Positions 18,102 to 28,854 of a DNA stretch of 64,000 nt are shown in pieces (the first letter of the stretch is position 1; the number at the start of each line of letters is the position of its first letter). Location: NCBI GenBank assembly GCA_041504365.1, contig CP167917.1:2666001-2730000 (forward strand). Direction: 5' to 3'. The notes under the pieces were generated by a model, which saw nothing but the letters and a program-made list of their open reading frames with translations, had not been told where the DNA came from and did not search any database. The DNA is from Dryocola sp. LX212 (GTDB taxonomy: Bacteria; Pseudomonadota; Gammaproteobacteria; Enterobacterales; Enterobacteriaceae). The translations under genes and the position numbers were made by a program.

Positions 18102-19577
18102 TTACTCGAACTCGTTCCAGGAGTGGCCGTCGCGGGTGATCATCGCAACGGAGGCTACCGGCCCCCAGGTGCCGGCCTGGTAAGGCTTAGGCGCGTCGTT
18201 ATCGGCAGCCCAGGCCTCGGTGATGGAGTCGACCCACTTCCAGGCTTCCTCTACTTCGTCACGGCGTACGAACAGCGCCTGAATACCACGCATGGTTTCC
18301 AGCAGTAAACGCTCGTAGGCGTCCGCAAGGTGCGTTTCGTTGAAGGTTTCGGAGTAGCTCAGATCCAGCTTGGTGGTCTGCAGGTTGTGCTTATGCTCAA
18401 GCCCCGGGACTTTGTTGAGGATCTGAATATCCACGCCTTCGTCCGGCTGCAGGCGAATGGTCAGTTTGTTCTGCGGCAGATCCTGCCAGGAATCTTTAAA
18501 CAGGTTCAGGGCCGGGTTTTTAAAGTAAACCACAACTTCAGAGCACTTGGTCGGCAGACGCTTACCGGTTCGCAGGTAGAAAGGCACGCCCGCCCAGCGC
18601 CAGTTATCGATATCCACGCGAATAGCGACAAAAGTCTCCGTGGAGCTGGACTTGTTAGCCCCCTCTTCTTCCAGGTAACCCGGTACTTTTTTACCCTGAG
18701 CAAAGCCTGCGGTGTACTGGCCACGCACGGTTTTTTCACGCACGTTGCTGCGGTCGATGCGGCGCAGGGACTGGAGCACCTTCACTTTCTCATCGCGGAT
18801 ATGGTCGGCAGTGAGATCGGACGGCGGGGACATGGCAATCATGCACAGGATTTGCAGCAGGTGGTTCTGGATCATGTCGCGCATCTGACCGGCCTGGTCA
18901 AAGTAACCCCAGCGCCCTTCGATGCCTACCTCTTCGGCCACGGTGATTTCCACGTGATCGATGGTTTTGTTATCCCAGTTATTGGCAAACAGGGAGTTGG
19001 CAAAACGCAGCGCCAGCAGGTTCAGAACCGTCTCTTTTCCTAAGTAGTGGTCAATACGGTAAACCTGGCACTCTTCAAAGTACTCGCCCACCTGGTCGTT
19101 GATTTCCTGGGAGGTAGCAAGAGAGGTGCCCAGCGGTTTCTCCATCACCACACGAGCAGGCTTGGCGTTCAGCTTCGCCTTGCCCAGCCCCTTACAAATC
19201 GCGCCAAAGGTGCTTGGCGGCATGGCAAAATAGTTGATGGTGACGCGATTCTGCTGGTCGAGCATTTTGCCCAGCTTGCTGAATGCCGCGGTATCGTTGA
19301 CGTCCAGGTTGCAGAAATCGAGGCGGCTGCTCAGCTTATCCCACAGGCTTTCATCGATTTTTTCTTTCATGAACGTTTCGAGCGCTTCACGTACTACTTT
19401 GGTGTACGCCTCTTTGCTCCAGTCTGCACGACCAACACCCAGAATACGGGTGTCAGGATGGACCTGACCCGCTTTTTCCAGCTGGTACAGGGATGGCAGC
19501 AGTTTCCGACGCGCAAGGTCGCCTTTTGCACCGAAAATCACCAGGTCACATGCCTGAGCTGTCTGCGTTACCGCCAT
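18102..19577 (-). CDS. zwf: Zwf, glucose-6-phosphate 1-dehydrogenase
   Basis: 491 aa, the E. coli length. It oxidises G6P to 6-phosphogluconolactone with NADP+, feeding both the oxidative pentose phosphate and Entner-Doudoroff routes. N-terminal dinucleotide fold [19 protein letters not shown], active-site signature [13 protein letters not shown] near residue 180, and the substrate-binding RTGKRLPTK near residue 340 are seen. A HexR palindrome lies upstream. Confidence 0.98.
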   Translation of the reverse strand: MAVTQTAQACDLVIFGAKGDLARRKLLPSLYQLEKAGQVHPDTRILGVGRADWSKEAYTKVVREALETFMKEKIDESLWDKLSSRLDFCNLDVNDTAAFSKLGKMLDQQNRVTINYFAMPPSTFGAICKGLGKAKLNAKPARVVMEKPLGTSLATSQEINDQVGEYFEECQVYRIDHYLGKETVLNLLALRFANSLFANNWDNKTIDHVEITVAEEVGIEGRWGYFDQAGQMRDMIQNHLLQILCMIAMSPPSDLTADHIRDEKVKVLQSLRRIDRSNVREKTVRGQYTAGFAQGKKVPGYLEEEGANKSSSTETFVAIRVDIDNWRWAGVPFYLRTGKRLPTKCSEVVVYFKNPALNLFKDSWQDLPQNKLTIRLQPDEGVDIQILNKVPGLEHKHNLQTTKLDLSYSETFNETHLADAYERLLLETMRGIQALFVRRDEVEEAWKWVDSITEAWAADNDAPKPYQAGTWGPVASVAMITRDGHSWNEFE

Positions 19578-19617
19578 GTTGTTCTCCTCGTTACGGGTAT
19601 CTAGTACCAGGTCACTC

Positions 19618-19634
19618 TTGTAATTAAATTACAA
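19618..19634. promoter_or_regulatory. HexR operator between zwf and hexR
   Basis: TTGTAATTAAATTACAA is a perfect palindrome apart from the centre base and contains the HexR consensus TGTAATTAAATTACA. It is about 40 bases upstream of zwf and in the space shared with divergent hexR, so one site may serve zwf repression and hexR autoregulation. Confidence 0.9.
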
Positions 19635-19916
19635 AGCAATGTAGCGCTTTTTATCTGTTATCTAAACCAACGCCGATTGTCCGTTCGTGCTCACCGCATT
19701 AAGTGCGGCAGCAACGGGACTAAAGTGAAATTTTCTAACGCCTGTCCGTTCGTTCCCATCATGCCGAAAGTTAGATGTCGATCATGTAATGAAAAAAAAC
19801 AACAAGTTCGTCTCGATTTACCTGCCCTTAAGGGGTATCGCGAGCGTATATTCTTGCTAAAACCCGTCTCGATTTCTTCACTTGCTGAAATCGATAAAAT
19901 CCATGAGCATTGCTAT
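19635..19916. other. zwf-hexR intergenic leader
   Basis: About 280 bases separate the HexR operator from hexR. Frames through it on the plus strand are continuous with hexR back to 19677, but the translated part lacks HexR similarity and the family starts at 19917. It presumably holds the hexR promoter and a long 5' leader. No repeat or second operator seen. Confidence 0.5.
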
Positions 19917-20786
19917 ATGAACATGCTGGAAAAAATCCAGTCACAGCTGGAGCACCTTAGCAAATCAGAGCGTAAAGTCGCAGAAGTGATTCTCGCCACG
20001 CCTCAGGATGCCATTCACTCAAGCATTGCCACGCTCGCCCGCCAGGCAGACGTCAGCGAACCTACGGTTAACCGCTTCTGCCGTCGCCTGGAAACTAAAG
20101 GCTTTCCGGATTTTAAATTACATCTGGCACAAAGTCTGGCGAATGGTACGCCTTATGTAAACCGGAATGTTGACGAGGATGACAATGTTACCGCCTACAC
20201 CGGCAAAATCTTCGAATCCGCCATGGCAAGCCTTGACCAGGTCAGACAGTCGCTGGACATTGCGGCGGTCAACCGCGCGGTAGATTTACTTACCCAGGCC
20301 AAGAAAATTGCCTTCTTTGGGCTGGGCGCCTCGGCGGCGGTCGCCCATGATGCCATGAATAAATTTTTCCGCTTCAACGTGCCAGTTTTCTATTCTGACG
20401 ACGTGGTGATGCAGCGCATGAGCTGTATGAACTGCAGCGCAGAAGATGTGATTGTACTTATCTCGCACACGGGAAGAACAAAAAACCTGGTGGAGCTCGC
20501 CAGGCTTGCCCGCGAAAACGATGCCATGGTGCTGGCTATCACCTCTCATGGCTCACCACTTGCGCAGGAAGCCACCCTCTCGCTGCTGCTCGACGTGCCG
20601 GAAGACACCGACATTTATATGCCCATGGTTTCACGCCTGGCGCAGCTGACGGTCATCGACGTGCTGGCAACGGGTTTCACGCTGCGCCGCGGCGCAAAAT
20701 TCAGAGATAACTTGAAGCGAGTCAAAGACGCGCTTAAGGAATCGCGCTTTGATAAAGGGACCCTCGCCACTGGCGATAATACTTAA
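19917..20786 (+). CDS. hexR: HexR, RpiR-family regulator of central carbon metabolism
   Basis: 289 aa, as E. coli HexR (YebK). Residues about 1-77 form an RpiR-type helix-turn-helix (LSKSERKVAEVIL; SEPTVNRFCRRLETKGFPDF). Residues about 125-255 form a SIS sugar-phosphate-binding domain (IAFFGLGASAAVAHDAMNKF; VLISHTGRTKNLVELA); KDPG is the known effector. It is adjacent to its targets zwf and edd-eda. Start ATG at 19917 is set by homology; the ribosome site is weak and a second Met is two codons further. Confidence 0.96.
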   Translation: MNMLEKIQSQLEHLSKSERKVAEVILATPQDAIHSSIATLARQADVSEPTVNRFCRRLETKGFPDFKLHLAQSLANGTPYVNRNVDEDDNVTAYTGKIFESAMASLDQVRQSLDIAAVNRAVDLLTQAKKIAFFGLGASAAVAHDAMNKFFRFNVPVFYSDDVVMQRMSCMNCSAEDVIVLISHTGRTKNLVELARLARENDAMVLAITSHGSPLAQEATLSLLLDVPEDTDIYMPMVSRLAQLTVIDVLATGFTLRRGAKFRDNLKRVKDALKESRFDKGTLATGDNT

Positions 20787-20800
20787 TTCACTATTAACGT

Positions 20801-20932
20801 GCCCTATATCATTCGAGTTGCAGGTAGGCGGCCAGGAAATTCATCCCCAGGATGCTTACTTAAGTAAGTAAGTGACTGGGGGGAATTTTTGCAGCTAACC
20901 CCCCTGCAGCTCGAAGGATGACGGGCATAACA
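20801..20932. repeat. ERIC element between hexR and pykA
   Basis: A roughly 125-bp imperfect palindrome with the hallmarks of ERIC/IRU sequences: the CCCCAGGATGCTTACTTAAG half and the AAGTAAGTGACTGGGG half, and matching ATTCGAGTTGCAGG / CTGCAGCTCGAAGG ends. A second copy lies at about 35990-36113. Confidence 0.92.
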
Positions 20933-21051
20933 AAGCTGTAACTTTTAAGGTCATTCGGTTAAGTTGTCTTTTGGCGCTTTTTGGCGCCCCCTGACATACC
21001 GAGTTTTTTGTTCACGCAACACCAAAGTTGTTTCAGTCAACGGAGTAATAC

Positions 21052-22494
21052 ATGTCCAGACGGCTACGCAGAACCAAAATCGTTACCACCTTAGGCCCGG
21101 CCACAGACCGCGATAACAATCTGGAAAAGATTATCGCCGCCGGTGCCAACGTGGTGCGCATGAACTTCTCTCACGGCACGGCGGAAGACCACCAGCTGCG
21201 TGCGGATAAGGTTCGTGAAATTGCCGCGAAACTGGGTCGTCATGTCGCTATTCTGGGCGATTTGCAGGGTCCGAAAATTCGCGTGTCCACCTTCAAAGAA
21301 GGCAAGGTCTTCCTCAATATTGGCGACAAATTCCTGCTTGATGCCAATCTGGGTAAAGGTGAAGGCGATAAAGAACGCGTTGGCATCGACTATAAAGGTC
21401 TGCCTGCCGACGTGGTAACCGGCGACATCCTGCTGCTGGATGATGGTCGCGTACAGTTAAAAGTGCTGGAAGTTCAGGGCATGAAAGTCTTCACCGAAGT
21501 GACCGTCGGTGGCCCGCTCTCCAACAATAAAGGCATTAACAAACTCGGTGGCGGCCTGTCCGCAGAAGCGCTAACCGAAAAAGACAAATCAGATATCCTC
21601 ACAGCTGCAAAAATTGGCGTTGATTACCTGGCTGTCTCCTTCCCACGCTGTGGCGAAGACCTGAACTATGCTCGTCGCCTGGCTCGTGAAGCAGGTTGCG
21701 ATGCGAAGATTGTGGCGAAAGTAGAGCGTGCGGAAGCCGTCTGCGACGAAGCAGCCATGGACGATGTGATCCTGGCGTCAGACGTAGTCATGGTTGCCCG
21801 TGGCGATCTGGGCGTTGAAATTGGCGACCCTGAGCTGGTCGGCATTCAGAAAACCCTGATCCGCCGCGCGCGTAAGCTGAACCGTGCGGTGATCACCGCG
21901 ACCCAGATGATGGAGTCGATGATCACCAACCCAATGCCAACCCGTGCGGAAGTCATGGACGTGGCAAACGCCGTGCTGGATGGTACCGATGCGGTAATGC
22001 TGTCAGCGGAAACCGCAGCGGGCCAGTACCCTGCCGAAACCGTGGCCGCAATGGCGCGAGTTTGTCTGGGTGCGGAAAAAATCCCAAGCATCAACGTTTC
22101 CAAACACCGTCTCGACGTGCAGTTCGACAATGTGGAAGAAGCGATTGCCATGTCGGCGATGTATGCGGCCAACCACCTGAAAGGGGTTACCGCCATCATC
22201 ACCATGACCGAATCCGGCCGCACCGCGCTGATGACCTCGCGTATCAGCTCCGGCCTGCCAATCTTCGCCATGTCCCGTCATGAACGTACCCTGAACCTGA
22301 CCTCCCTGTACCGTGGCGTGACGCCGGTACATTTCGACAGCGCCAGCGACGGCGTTGCGGCAGCCAGCGATGCGGTTAATCTGCTGCGTGATAAGGGCTA
22401 CCTGATGTCCGGTGATCTGGTTATCGTCACCCAGGGCGACGTGATGAGTACCATCGGCACAACCAACACCACGCGTATTCTTTGCGTCGAGTAA
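21052..22494 (+). CDS. pykA: PykA, pyruvate kinase II
   Basis: 480 aa, as in E. coli PykA. It converts PEP and ADP to pyruvate and ATP. Family landmarks are the N-terminal [14 protein letters not shown], the barrel signature [11 protein letters not shown] with its catalytic lysine, GDLGVEIG, and [19 protein letters not shown]. The enzyme is AMP-activated in E. coli. The start is preceded by CGGAGTAATAC. A strong terminator follows the stop. Confidence 0.97.
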   Translation: MSRRLRRTKIVTTLGPATDRDNNLEKIIAAGANVVRMNFSHGTAEDHQLRADKVREIAAKLGRHVAILGDLQGPKIRVSTFKEGKVFLNIGDKFLLDANLGKGEGDKERVGIDYKGLPADVVTGDILLLDDGRVQLKVLEVQGMKVFTEVTVGGPLSNNKGINKLGGGLSAEALTEKDKSDILTAAKIGVDYLAVSFPRCGEDLNYARRLAREAGCDAKIVAKVERAEAVCDEAAMDDVILASDVVMVARGDLGVEIGDPELVGIQKTLIRRARKLNRAVITATQMMESMITNPMPTRAEVMDVANAVLDGTDAVMLSAETAAGQYPAETVAAMARVCLGAEKIPSINVSKHRLDVQFDNVEEAIAMSAMYAANHLKGVTAIITMTESGRTALMTSRISSGLPIFAMSRHERTLNLTSLYRGVTPVHFDSASDGVAAASDAVNLLRDKGYLMSGDLVIVTQGDVMSTIGTTNTTRILCVE

Positions 22495-22507
22495 CGAATT
22501 GTGTCAC

Positions 22508-22536
22508 AAAAAAAGGGGCCTTTTTGGCCCCTTTCT
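22508..22536 (+). terminator. pykA intrinsic terminator
   Basis: AAAGGGGCC-TTTTT-GGCCCCTTT followed by CTTATTT, 13 bases past the pykA stop; perfect 9-bp stem. Confidence 0.92.
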
Positions 22537-22549
22537 TATTTCTGGTTTT

Positions 22550-22620
22550 GTAGGGTGGATAAGCGAGAGCGCCATCCACCATTGATAGCTGCCGTGTCGG
22601 ATGACCCTACGCTTATCCGA
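22550..22620. repeat. Intergenic palindromic repeat (GTAGGGTGGATAAGCG type)
   Basis: Two inverted units, GTAGGGTGGATAAGCG and a facing ACCCTACGCTTATCC, surround CGCCATCCACC. This pattern recurs in enterobacterial intergenic DNA as a mobile or mRNA-end repeat. It lies between the pykA terminator and the lpxM stop. Confidence 0.55.
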
Positions 22621-22668
22621 ACTAAAAGAGATGTTTGTCATCCATTTAGGGAGCTTTCGGCCCCTTTC

Positions 22669-23643
22669 TTACTTCTTAGGATAAAGCTCTTTACGCTTGT
22701 AGGGTTCAGTTTCTCCCTCTTTGCGCGTTTTCAGCAGCTTCAGGATCCAGGTGTACTGCTCCGGATTCGGGCGGACAAAAATCTCCACCTCTTCGTTCAT
22801 GCGCCGCGCGATGCGGTTATCGTCTGCATCCGTTAAATCATCCATTGGCGGACGAATAAAAATATCCAGACGGTGGGTGTTACCGTTGTAAACCGGGAAC
22901 AGCGGCACGACGCGCGCGCGGCAGACCTTCATCAGACGGCCAATGGCCGGCAGCGTCGCCTTATAGGTGGCAAAGAAGTCCACGAATTCGCTGTGCTCAG
23001 CGCCGTGATCCTGGTCCGGCAGATAGTAGCCCCAGTAACCCTGGCGCACCGAACTGATAAACGGTTTGATGCCGTCGTTACGGGCATGCAGGCGGCCACC
23101 AAAACGGCGGCGTACCGTATTCCATACGTAGTCAAACAGCGCGTTACCCTGGTTATGGAACATTGCCGCCATCTTCTGCCCCTCGGAGGCCAGCAGCATC
23201 GCGGGAATATCCACGCCCCAGCCGTGCGGCACCAGGAAGATCACGTTCTCTCCGTTAGCCTTCAGCTCGTCGATAATCTCTTTGCCGTGCCAGTCCACGC
23301 GCTGCATCACCTTTTTCGGATCGCGCAGGCCAAGCTCGGCCATCATCACCATCGCCTGCGGCGCGGTGGCAAACATCTCGTCGATAACTGCTTCGCGTTC
23401 GGCTTCCGGGAGTTCGGGGAAACAGTAAAGCAGGTTGATTTGTGCGCGGCGCCGCGCGCTTTTGCCAAAGCGACCGGCGATCCGACCAACTTTGCCTAGT
23501 AGCGGATCGCGCAGCGAGGGCGGCAGTAGCGCCAGCCCGGCAAAAGCCCCAACGCCCAGCCACGCGCCCCAGTAGCGCGGGTGCCAGAAGGCCTTTTGAA
23601 ACTCAGGAATGAATTCGCTATGATTTTTTTTTGCTTTTTCCAT
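22669..23643 (-). CDS. lpxM: LpxM (MsbB), lipid A myristoyltransferase
   Basis: 324 aa, one more than E. coli LpxM. It adds the last (myristoyl) acyl chain to Kdo2-lipid A at the inner membrane. One N-terminal membrane anchor ([17 protein letters not shown]) precedes the acyltransferase core, whose catalytic H-x4-D is seen in PHGWGVDIP (about residue 141). [20 protein letters not shown] is the other strongly conserved block. Monocistronic here; start [11 protein letters not shown] agrees with the family. Confidence 0.96.
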   Translation of the reverse strand: MEKAKKNHSEFIPEFQKAFWHPRYWGAWLGVGAFAGLALLPPSLRDPLLGKVGRIAGRFGKSARRRAQINLLYCFPELPEAEREAVIDEMFATAPQAMVMMAELGLRDPKKVMQRVDWHGKEIIDELKANGENVIFLVPHGWGVDIPAMLLASEGQKMAAMFHNQGNALFDYVWNTVRRRFGGRLHARNDGIKPFISSVRQGYWGYYLPDQDHGAEHSEFVDFFATYKATLPAIGRLMKVCRARVVPLFPVYNGNTHRLDIFIRPPMDDLTDADDNRIARRMNEEVEIFVRPNPEQYTWILKLLKTRKEGETEPYKRKELYPKK

Positions 23644-23725
23644 GCAGATTCTCAGTACCGCTTCAAATCATTGTTCTATGAATGTAGCGGTAGTTTAGTG
23701 GCGCAGATGCCGCCAGACAAAAGAA

Positions 23726-23756
23726 AAAGCCGGTTACGCGGAACCGGCTTTCATTT
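23726..23756 (-). terminator. mepM intrinsic terminator
   Basis: Leftward AAAGCCGGTT-CCGCGT-AACCGGCTTT then TTCTTTTG, 19 bases past the mepM stop. Confidence 0.9.
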
Positions 23757-23774
23757 TATGCGCGCCGCAATGGC

Positions 23775-25100
23775 TTAATCGAAGCGCAGCTGCGGGGTGA
23801 CTTCGCGAACCTGAGCCAGGTATTCGCGACGATCTTTGCCCGCCAGACCCTCTGTACGCGGCAGCTTCGCCGTCAGCGGGTTAACAGCCTGCTGGTTAAT
23901 CCACACTTCATAGTGCAGATGTGGGCCAGTAGAGCGGCCAGTATTGCCGGAAAGCGCGATACGGTCACCGCGTTTTACCTTCTGACCTGGTTTCACCAGC
24001 AGCTTCTTCAGGTGCATATAGCGTGTGGTGTAGGTACGGCCATGACGAATTGCCACAAAGTACCCTGCCGCCCCGCTACGCTTGGCAATCATGACTTCGC
24101 CGTCGCCCACCGCCAGCACTGGCGTCCCCTGCGGCATGGCGAAATCAACACCCCTGTGAGGTGCGATGCGCCCGGTCACCGGGTTAAGGCGACGCGGGTT
24201 GAAGTTAGAGGAGATACGGAACTGCTTCACGGTCGGGAAACGCATAAAGCCCTTCGCCAGCCCGGAACCGCTGCGGTCGTAGAATTTCCCGTCCTCAGCG
24301 CGAATAGCGTAATAGTCTTTGCCGCTGCTACGCAGGCGAACGCCCATCAGCTGGCTTTGTTCACGCTTGCCGTCCAGCATTTCGCGGGACATCAGCACCG
24401 AGAACTCATCGCCTTTTTTCAGCTTGCGGAAGTCCATCTGCCACTGCATGGCTTTGATGACTGAGCTGATTTCAGCGCTGGTCAGGCCTGCGTTTTTGGC
24501 GCTGGTGACGAAGCTGCCGCCAACGGTACCTTTCAGCACGCTGTTCACCCAATCGCCCTGCTGCATTTCGCTGCTGGCTTTAAAGGTGCTGCCGGAACGG
24601 TCATAGGTGCGGGTTTCGCGACGGGACATTTCCCACGTCAGGCGCTGCAGCTGACCGTCGTCGGTCAGGGTCCAGGATATTTGCTGACCGATTTTCAGGT
24701 TGCGAAGGTCTTTATCCACTGCCGCAAGCTGGCTGATATCGCCCATGTCGATACCATACTGATTCAGAATGCTGCTGAGCGTATCGCCTGTAGAAACGAC
24801 ATATTCGTGAACGCCAGCTTCACCGGCGGTTTTGTCATCCAGCTCATCCTGCGGGATGGCGTCATCATCACCGTCAGGCGTGGCCTGATCGATAGGCTCA
24901 CTCGCTTCAGGCAAAAGCGAGTGAATTTCACTTTTCTGTAACTCGATGGTTTTAATGACGGGGCTGGCTTCGGGGTGGTAGACGTACGGCCGCCAGACGG
25001 CGACCGCTAAGGTAAGGACTGTAAGCGACCCCAGCATAACGCGATGGGGTCGGGACAGATTATCAAACGCCAGAGCGACAGAGCGGGCTATCTGTTGCAC
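23775..25100 (-). CDS. mepM: MepM (YebA), murein DD-endopeptidase
   Basis: 441 aa. It cuts D-Ala-mDAP cross-links to allow peptidoglycan growth. An N-terminal membrane anchor (VMLGSLTVLTLAVAVW) is followed by an OapA-like/LysM region (VVSTGDTLSSILNQYGI, about residue 100) and a C-terminal M23 LytM domain. Zn ligands are seen: HRGVDFAMPQGTPV (H-x3-D) and HLHYEVWIN (H-x-H). All M23 ligands are present, so it should be active. It lies 15 bp after znuA on the same strand and may be cotranscribed with it. Confidence 0.96.
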   Translation of the reverse strand: MQQIARSVALAFDNLSRPHRVMLGSLTVLTLAVAVWRPYVYHPEASPVIKTIELQKSEIHSLLPEASEPIDQATPDGDDDAIPQDELDDKTAGEAGVHEYVVSTGDTLSSILNQYGIDMGDISQLAAVDKDLRNLKIGQQISWTLTDDGQLQRLTWEMSRRETRTYDRSGSTFKASSEMQQGDWVNSVLKGTVGGSFVTSAKNAGLTSAEISSVIKAMQWQMDFRKLKKGDEFSVLMSREMLDGKREQSQLMGVRLRSSGKDYYAIRAEDGKFYDRSGSGLAKGFMRFPTVKQFRISSNFNPRRLNPVTGRIAPHRGVDFAMPQGTPVLAVGDGEVMIAKRSGAAGYFVAIRHGRTYTTRYMHLKKLLVKPGQKVKRGDRIALSGNTGRSTGPHLHYEVWINQQAVNPLTAKLPRTEGLAGKDRREYLAQVREVTPQLRFD

Positions 25101-25115
25101 GTATTCACTTCCTCG

Positions 25116-26060
25116 TTAATCTCCTTTCAGGCAGCTCGCATATTGGTTCGCAAGGCCGGTCAAAAACTGCATGTAGCTGTCTTTGCCGGGCGCGACCCCG
25201 ATTCCCAGAGGATCTAACGTGCCGGAGCGAACGCTGGTACCTCTGGCTACGGCATTGATAACCGCTGGCCTGAACTGTGGCTCAGCAAAAACGCAGACCG
25301 CTTTGTGCTCAACCAACTGTGTTCTGATCTCATGTAAACGCTGCGCACCAGGCTGGATCTCAGGGTTAACGGTAAAATGGCCCAGCGGCGTTAATCCGTA
25401 GTGTTTTTCAAAGTAGCCGTAGGCGTCGTGAAAAACGAAGTACCCTTTGCCTTGCAATGGTGCGAGCACGGTACCAACCTGCTTGTCGGTGCTGGCTAAT
25501 GCTGACTCGAAGCGCTGCAGGTTGGCGTCTAATTTGGCTTTATTTCCGGGGATAAGTTCAACTAATTTATCGTGGATTGCAACCGCCGACAGGCGCGCTA
25601 TCTCAGGGCTAAGCCAAATATGCATGTTGTATTCACCATGATGATGATCGGCGTCACTATTTTTAGCTGAATGGTCATGATCGTCATGCTCATGATCTTC
25701 GTCGTCACCGCCCTTCATGAGCAGCGGTTTCACGCCGTCGAGCGTTGAGAGTGTGACTTGTTTTTGTTGAGGTAACTGGCTGACGGACTTCTGCATGAAG
25801 GCTTCCATCTCCGGCCCAACCCAGACAACTAAGTCCGCGCCCTGTAAGCGTTTTACATCTGACGGACGAAGTGAATAATCATGCTCGGAAGCCCCGTCGG
25901 GAAGCAGTACCTCGGTTGTAGTTACCCCATCAGCAATGGCCGAAGCTATGAATCCTAAAGGTTTAATGGAGGCCACGACCGCCGCCTGCGCTGGCAGCAC
26001 CGCAGCGCCCCAAAGCACGGTAGAAAGGGCTGCGCAAAGAACTGTGTTTTTATGTAACAT
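25116..26060 (-). CDS. znuA: ZnuA, periplasmic zinc-binding protein
   Basis: 314 aa with a signal peptide ([20 protein letters not shown]...AQA). It is the substrate-binding part of ZnuABC. Ligand histidines are in [23 protein letters not shown] and GHFTVNPE, and the family's His/Asp-rich loop is clear between ([12 protein letters not shown], then DHHHGEY). Homology sets the start at 26060; the open frame continues 95 codons further into znuC antisense and is not real. A Zur box lies just upstream. Confidence 0.97.
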   Translation of the reverse strand: MLHKNTVLCAALSTVLWGAAVLPAQAAVVASIKPLGFIASAIADGVTTTEVLLPDGASEHDYSLRPSDVKRLQGADLVVWVGPEMEAFMQKSVSQLPQQKQVTLSTLDGVKPLLMKGGDDEDHEHDDHDHSAKNSDADHHHGEYNMHIWLSPEIARLSAVAIHDKLVELIPGNKAKLDANLQRFESALASTDKQVGTVLAPLQGKGYFVFHDAYGYFEKHYGLTPLGHFTVNPEIQPGAQRLHEIRTQLVEHKAVCVFAEPQFRPAVINAVARGTSVRSGTLDPLGIGVAPGKDSYMQFLTGLANQYASCLKGD

Positions 26061-26089
26061 AATGCAACTTATCATCATTGTGATTGTGA

Positions 26090-26112
26090 GAAGTGTGATA
26101 TTATAACATCCG
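26090..26112. promoter_or_regulatory. Zur box between znuA and znuC
   Basis: GTGTGATATTATAACATCC is an AT-rich palindrome close to the E. coli Zur site (TGTTATAnTATAACA core). It is between the divergent starts (30 bases from each), as expected for zinc repression of both transcripts. Confidence 0.88.
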
Positions 26113-26139
26113 CTAACTTCTGCAACCCCTGAAATTGTC

Positions 26140-26895
26140 ATGACAAATTTAGTATCACTGGAAAATATCTCCGTTTCGTTCGGGCAGCGCCGCGTGCTGT
26201 CTGATATTTCGCTCGACCTGAAGCCGGGTCGAATCCTCACCTTGCTTGGCCCCAATGGCGCAGGCAAATCTACGCTCGTCCGCGTGGTGCTGGGGCTCGT
26301 AGCACCTGATGAAGGGGCGATCAAGCGTGACCGCGACCTGCGCATTGGCTATGTGCCGCAAAAACTTCATCTGGACGCCACGCTGCCGCTGACGGTTAAC
26401 CGTTTTATGCGGCTGCGCCCTGGCGTCAGGAAAGCGGATATCCTACCCGCGTTAAAACGCGTGCAGGCGGCCCATTTGGTTGACGCACCAATGCAAAAAC
26501 TGTCCGGCGGCGAAAACCAGCGCGTGCTGCTGGCCCGTGCGCTGCTCAACAGCCCGCAGTTGCTGGTGCTGGATGAGCCGACACAGGGCGTTGACGTCAA
26601 CGGCCAGCTGGCGCTGTACAACCTGATAGACCAGCTTCGCCACGAGCTGGACTGCGCCGTACTAATGGTTTCTCACGACCTGCATCTGGTGATGGCAAAA
26701 ACGGACGATGTGCTGTGTCTGAATCACCACATCTGCTGTTCCGGCACGCCGGAGGTCGTCTCTATGCACCCTGAATTTATCTCCATGTTTGGCCAGCGCG
26801 GCGCCGAACAGCTGGGGATATATCGCCACCACCATAACCACCGTCACGATCTAACCGGACGCATTATTCTGCGCAGAGGGAATGGCCAGTCATGA
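26140..26895 (+). CDS. znuC: ZnuC, zinc ABC transporter ATPase
   Basis: 251 aa ABC ATPase. Walker [10 protein letters not shown] (about residue 38), Q-loop in VPQK, signature [16 protein letters not shown], Walker [14 protein letters not shown]-loop in MVSHD. A histidine-rich C-terminal tail (YRHHHNHRH) is typical of ZnuC and absent from other ABC ATPases. It overlaps znuB by 4 bp (ATGA), implying coupled translation. Confidence 0.97.
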   Translation: MTNLVSLENISVSFGQRRVLSDISLDLKPGRILTLLGPNGAGKSTLVRVVLGLVAPDEGAIKRDRDLRIGYVPQKLHLDATLPLTVNRFMRLRPGVRKADILPALKRVQAAHLVDAPMQKLSGGENQRVLLARALLNSPQLLVLDEPTQGVDVNGQLALYNLIDQLRHELDCAVLMVSHDLHLVMAKTDDVLCLNHHICCSGTPEVVSMHPEFISMFGQRGAEQLGIYRHHHNHRHDLTGRIILRRGNGQS

Positions 26896-27677
26896 TTGAA
26901 TTGTTATTACCCGGCTGGCTTGCCGGCATGCTGCTTGCCTGCGCGGCAGGCCCGTTAGGCTCCTTCGTTGTCTGGCGGCGGATGTCCTATTTTGGCGATA
27001 CGCTCTCCCATGCCTCCCTGCTCGGCGTAGCATTTGGCCTGCTGCTGAACGTGAATCCGTTTTATGCGGTAATTACGGTGACGCTGCTGCTGGCAATCGG
27101 GCTGGTGTGGCTTGAAAAGCGCCCTCACCTGGCGATTGATACCCTGCTGGGCATTATGGCGCACAGCGCGCTGTCGCTGGGCCTGGTGGTCGTAAGCCTG
27201 ATGAAAAACGTGCGGGTTGACCTTATGGCCTACCTGTTTGGCGACCTGCTGTCGGTCACGATGCCGGATCTGATTTCCATCGGAACTGGCGTTCTGGTTG
27301 TGGTCGGCGTGCTGCTCTGGCAGTGGCGCAATTTATTGTCGATGACTATCAGCCAGGATCTGGCGCACGTAGACGGCGTAAATCTACAGCGCACCAAAAT
27401 GCTGCTGATGCTGGTGACGGCGCTGACCATCGGCGTGGCAATGAAATTCGTCGGGGCGTTAATCATCACCTCTCTGCTGATTATCCCGGCGGCAACCGCC
27501 CGCAGATTTGCCCGCACACCGGAGCAAATGGCAGGTATTGCCGTTGGCGTTGGTATGCTGGCGGTAACGGGCGGGCTGACCTTCTCGGCGTTTTACGACA
27601 CGCCCGCTGGCCCGTCGGTAGTGCTGTGCGCTGCGGCACTGTTCGTTGTTAGTATGATGAAAAAGACGCTGGCTTAG
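26892..27677 (+). CDS. znuB: ZnuB, zinc ABC transporter permease
   Basis: 261 aa integral membrane protein with about eight helices, the ABC-3 permease family. Family regions: [20 protein letters not shown] near residue 30, the EAA-like loop [11 protein letters not shown], and the late [17 protein letters not shown]. It forms the channel of ZnuABC. Start overlaps the znuC stop. Confidence 0.97.
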   Translation: MIELLLPGWLAGMLLACAAGPLGSFVVWRRMSYFGDTLSHASLLGVAFGLLLNVNPFYAVITVTLLLAIGLVWLEKRPHLAIDTLLGIMAHSALSLGLVVVSLMKNVRVDLMAYLFGDLLSVTMPDLISIGTGVLVVVGVLLWQWRNLLSMTISQDLAHVDGVNLQRTKMLLMLVTALTIGVAMKFVGALIITSLLIIPAATARRFARTPEQMAGIAVGVGMLAVTGGLTFSAFYDTPAGPSVVLCAAALFVVSMMKKTLA

Positions 27678-27705
27678 TTTTTAGCCTGAATAGATAGCCC
27701 TGCTT

Positions 27706-27736
27706 CTGACCCTCTCCCCCTGGAGAGGGTTTTGTT
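27706..27736 (+). terminator. znuCB terminator
   Basis: ACCCTCTCC-CCC-TGGAGAGGGT followed by TTTGTTACT, 30 bases after the znuB stop. It separates zinc uptake from the accessory cassette that follows. Confidence 0.85.
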
Positions 27737-27894
27737 ACTCCCCCTTTCCCCTTCGTCTTTGTTTCTTCCTTATTGCGTGATAGCGTGTCATTTCAGACTC
27801 TGGTCACAAAGAAAATGCCGCCCATCGTTTACACCCCGCTTAAAAGCGCTTAAAGTTTCCAAAAGGATTTAATAACAGTTAGCCAGGAGCGGCT

Positions 27895-28584
27895 ATGTAC
27901 TACAGAAATGAAGTCATTCGTTATTTACAGTCTAATCAGATCCTCGCGCTTAAGCTTGACCACGCGGTTACGGGCGTCGGCAAGGCGGTAGCAAAGCAGA
28001 TAGAGACGATAGGCGCTGGCGCAAAACGCGCGTTGTTTTACGCCTCCTGTTTTACCGATGAATATCAGGACGTCTGCCAGCAGCAAAAGATGGAAGATAT
28101 TCGATTTGCTACAGGGGTTTACCATCTTATACATGGTAGCGACGTTGTGTATGACATGCTTAAGATCTATTTTGAAGAAATTTTCAAATACAAAACGCAC
28201 GACCAAATAGAGCGCATCAAGCAAATGCTGATGGCGGTTAATATTCATATTGCCGCCAGTTATTTGACCGGCTCTGGATTTGCGTTAGCCACCGCCGCCT
28301 CGGTCTCCGTTGGCTTAAATCTAAGCCTTGATATAAGTAAATTGGCAGCGCACACAGCAAATGGAGCGATAACATTAGCAGGTATGTACGGCCTCGTACA
28401 AAAGGCAGCGGAAAGTGCTAACCGGCTTCGTTTTACCTTGCCCGCCTATTACTCCGCGCTATACGCTCATGAGCTGGAAATGATGTATTTTCTGATTGAG
28501 CCGTTGTTTGAGCACGCCGGTGCGCTTGACGCGCAGCAGGTGTCAGATAGCGATATTGTAGACATCATTACAAGGATGATTTGA
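27895..28584 (+). CDS. Putative Hcp-linked T6SS effector, possibly pore-forming
   Basis: A 229-aa protein I do not recognise by family with certainty. Residues 1-112 are mostly polar and helical; residues 113-145 (VNIHIAASYLTGSGFALATA and the following SVSVGLNL) and 151-171 (HTANGAITLAGMYGLVQKAA) are hydrophobic, small-residue-rich segments like membrane-inserting helices; no signal peptide. The ATG has CAGGAGCGGCT upstream. The stop shares a base with the next ORF, a small two-helix membrane protein with two further copies, and an orphan hcp gene follows. Size, helix pattern and context recall the Ssp6 pore-forming effector and Sip6 immunity protein of Serratia, but I cannot confirm homology. 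Base composition is lower in GC than the neighbours, suggesting acquisition. Confidence 0.6.
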   Translation: MYYRNEVIRYLQSNQILALKLDHAVTGVGKAVAKQIETIGAGAKRALFYASCFTDEYQDVCQQQKMEDIRFATGVYHLIHGSDVVYDMLKIYFEEIFKYKTHDQIERIKQMLMAVNIHIAASYLTGSGFALATAASVSVGLNLSLDISKLAAHTANGAITLAGMYGLVQKAAESANRLRFTLPAYYSALYAHELEMMYFLIEPLFEHAGALDAQQVSDSDIVDIITRMI

Positions 28585-28775
28585 TGATAATGAATCTTCT
28601 CGGGCGGTTTTTCAGGCGACTATTCAGGTCTATGGTATATCCCTATGCCCCTGGAGTGCTGACCTTAGCCTTTGCCATTGTTTTTGTGAGATTTTTTCCT
28701 GATGGACCAATCTGGCCTATAGGGATATTTGCGATAATCATGGTGTATATAGTTGCTCGTTACGCCAAATGGTAA
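28584..28775 (+). CDS. Small two-helix membrane protein, copy 1 (putative immunity protein)
   Basis: 63 aa: a strongly basic amphipathic N-terminus (GRFFRRLFRSM), then two hydrophobic segments (PGVLTLAFAIVFVRFF and WPIGIFAIIMVYIVARY), ending in a Lys. The start ATG overlaps the stop of the 229-aa gene by one base, with AAGGA inside that gene's end, so translation is coupled. It is about 60% identical to copies 2 and 3. Membrane location and coupling to a putative pore former suggest an immunity protein. A small cationic toxin is the alternative. Confidence 0.65.
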   Translation: MIMNLLGRFFRRLFRSMVYPYAPGVLTLAFAIVFVRFFPDGPIWPIGIFAIIMVYIVARYAKW

Positions 28776-28854
28776 AGCGTGGTAGATAACTAAATCTTAT
28801 TTGAACACGCCAATGTGATGTTGCAAACCTCGTGACAAGGATGAATTGATAATC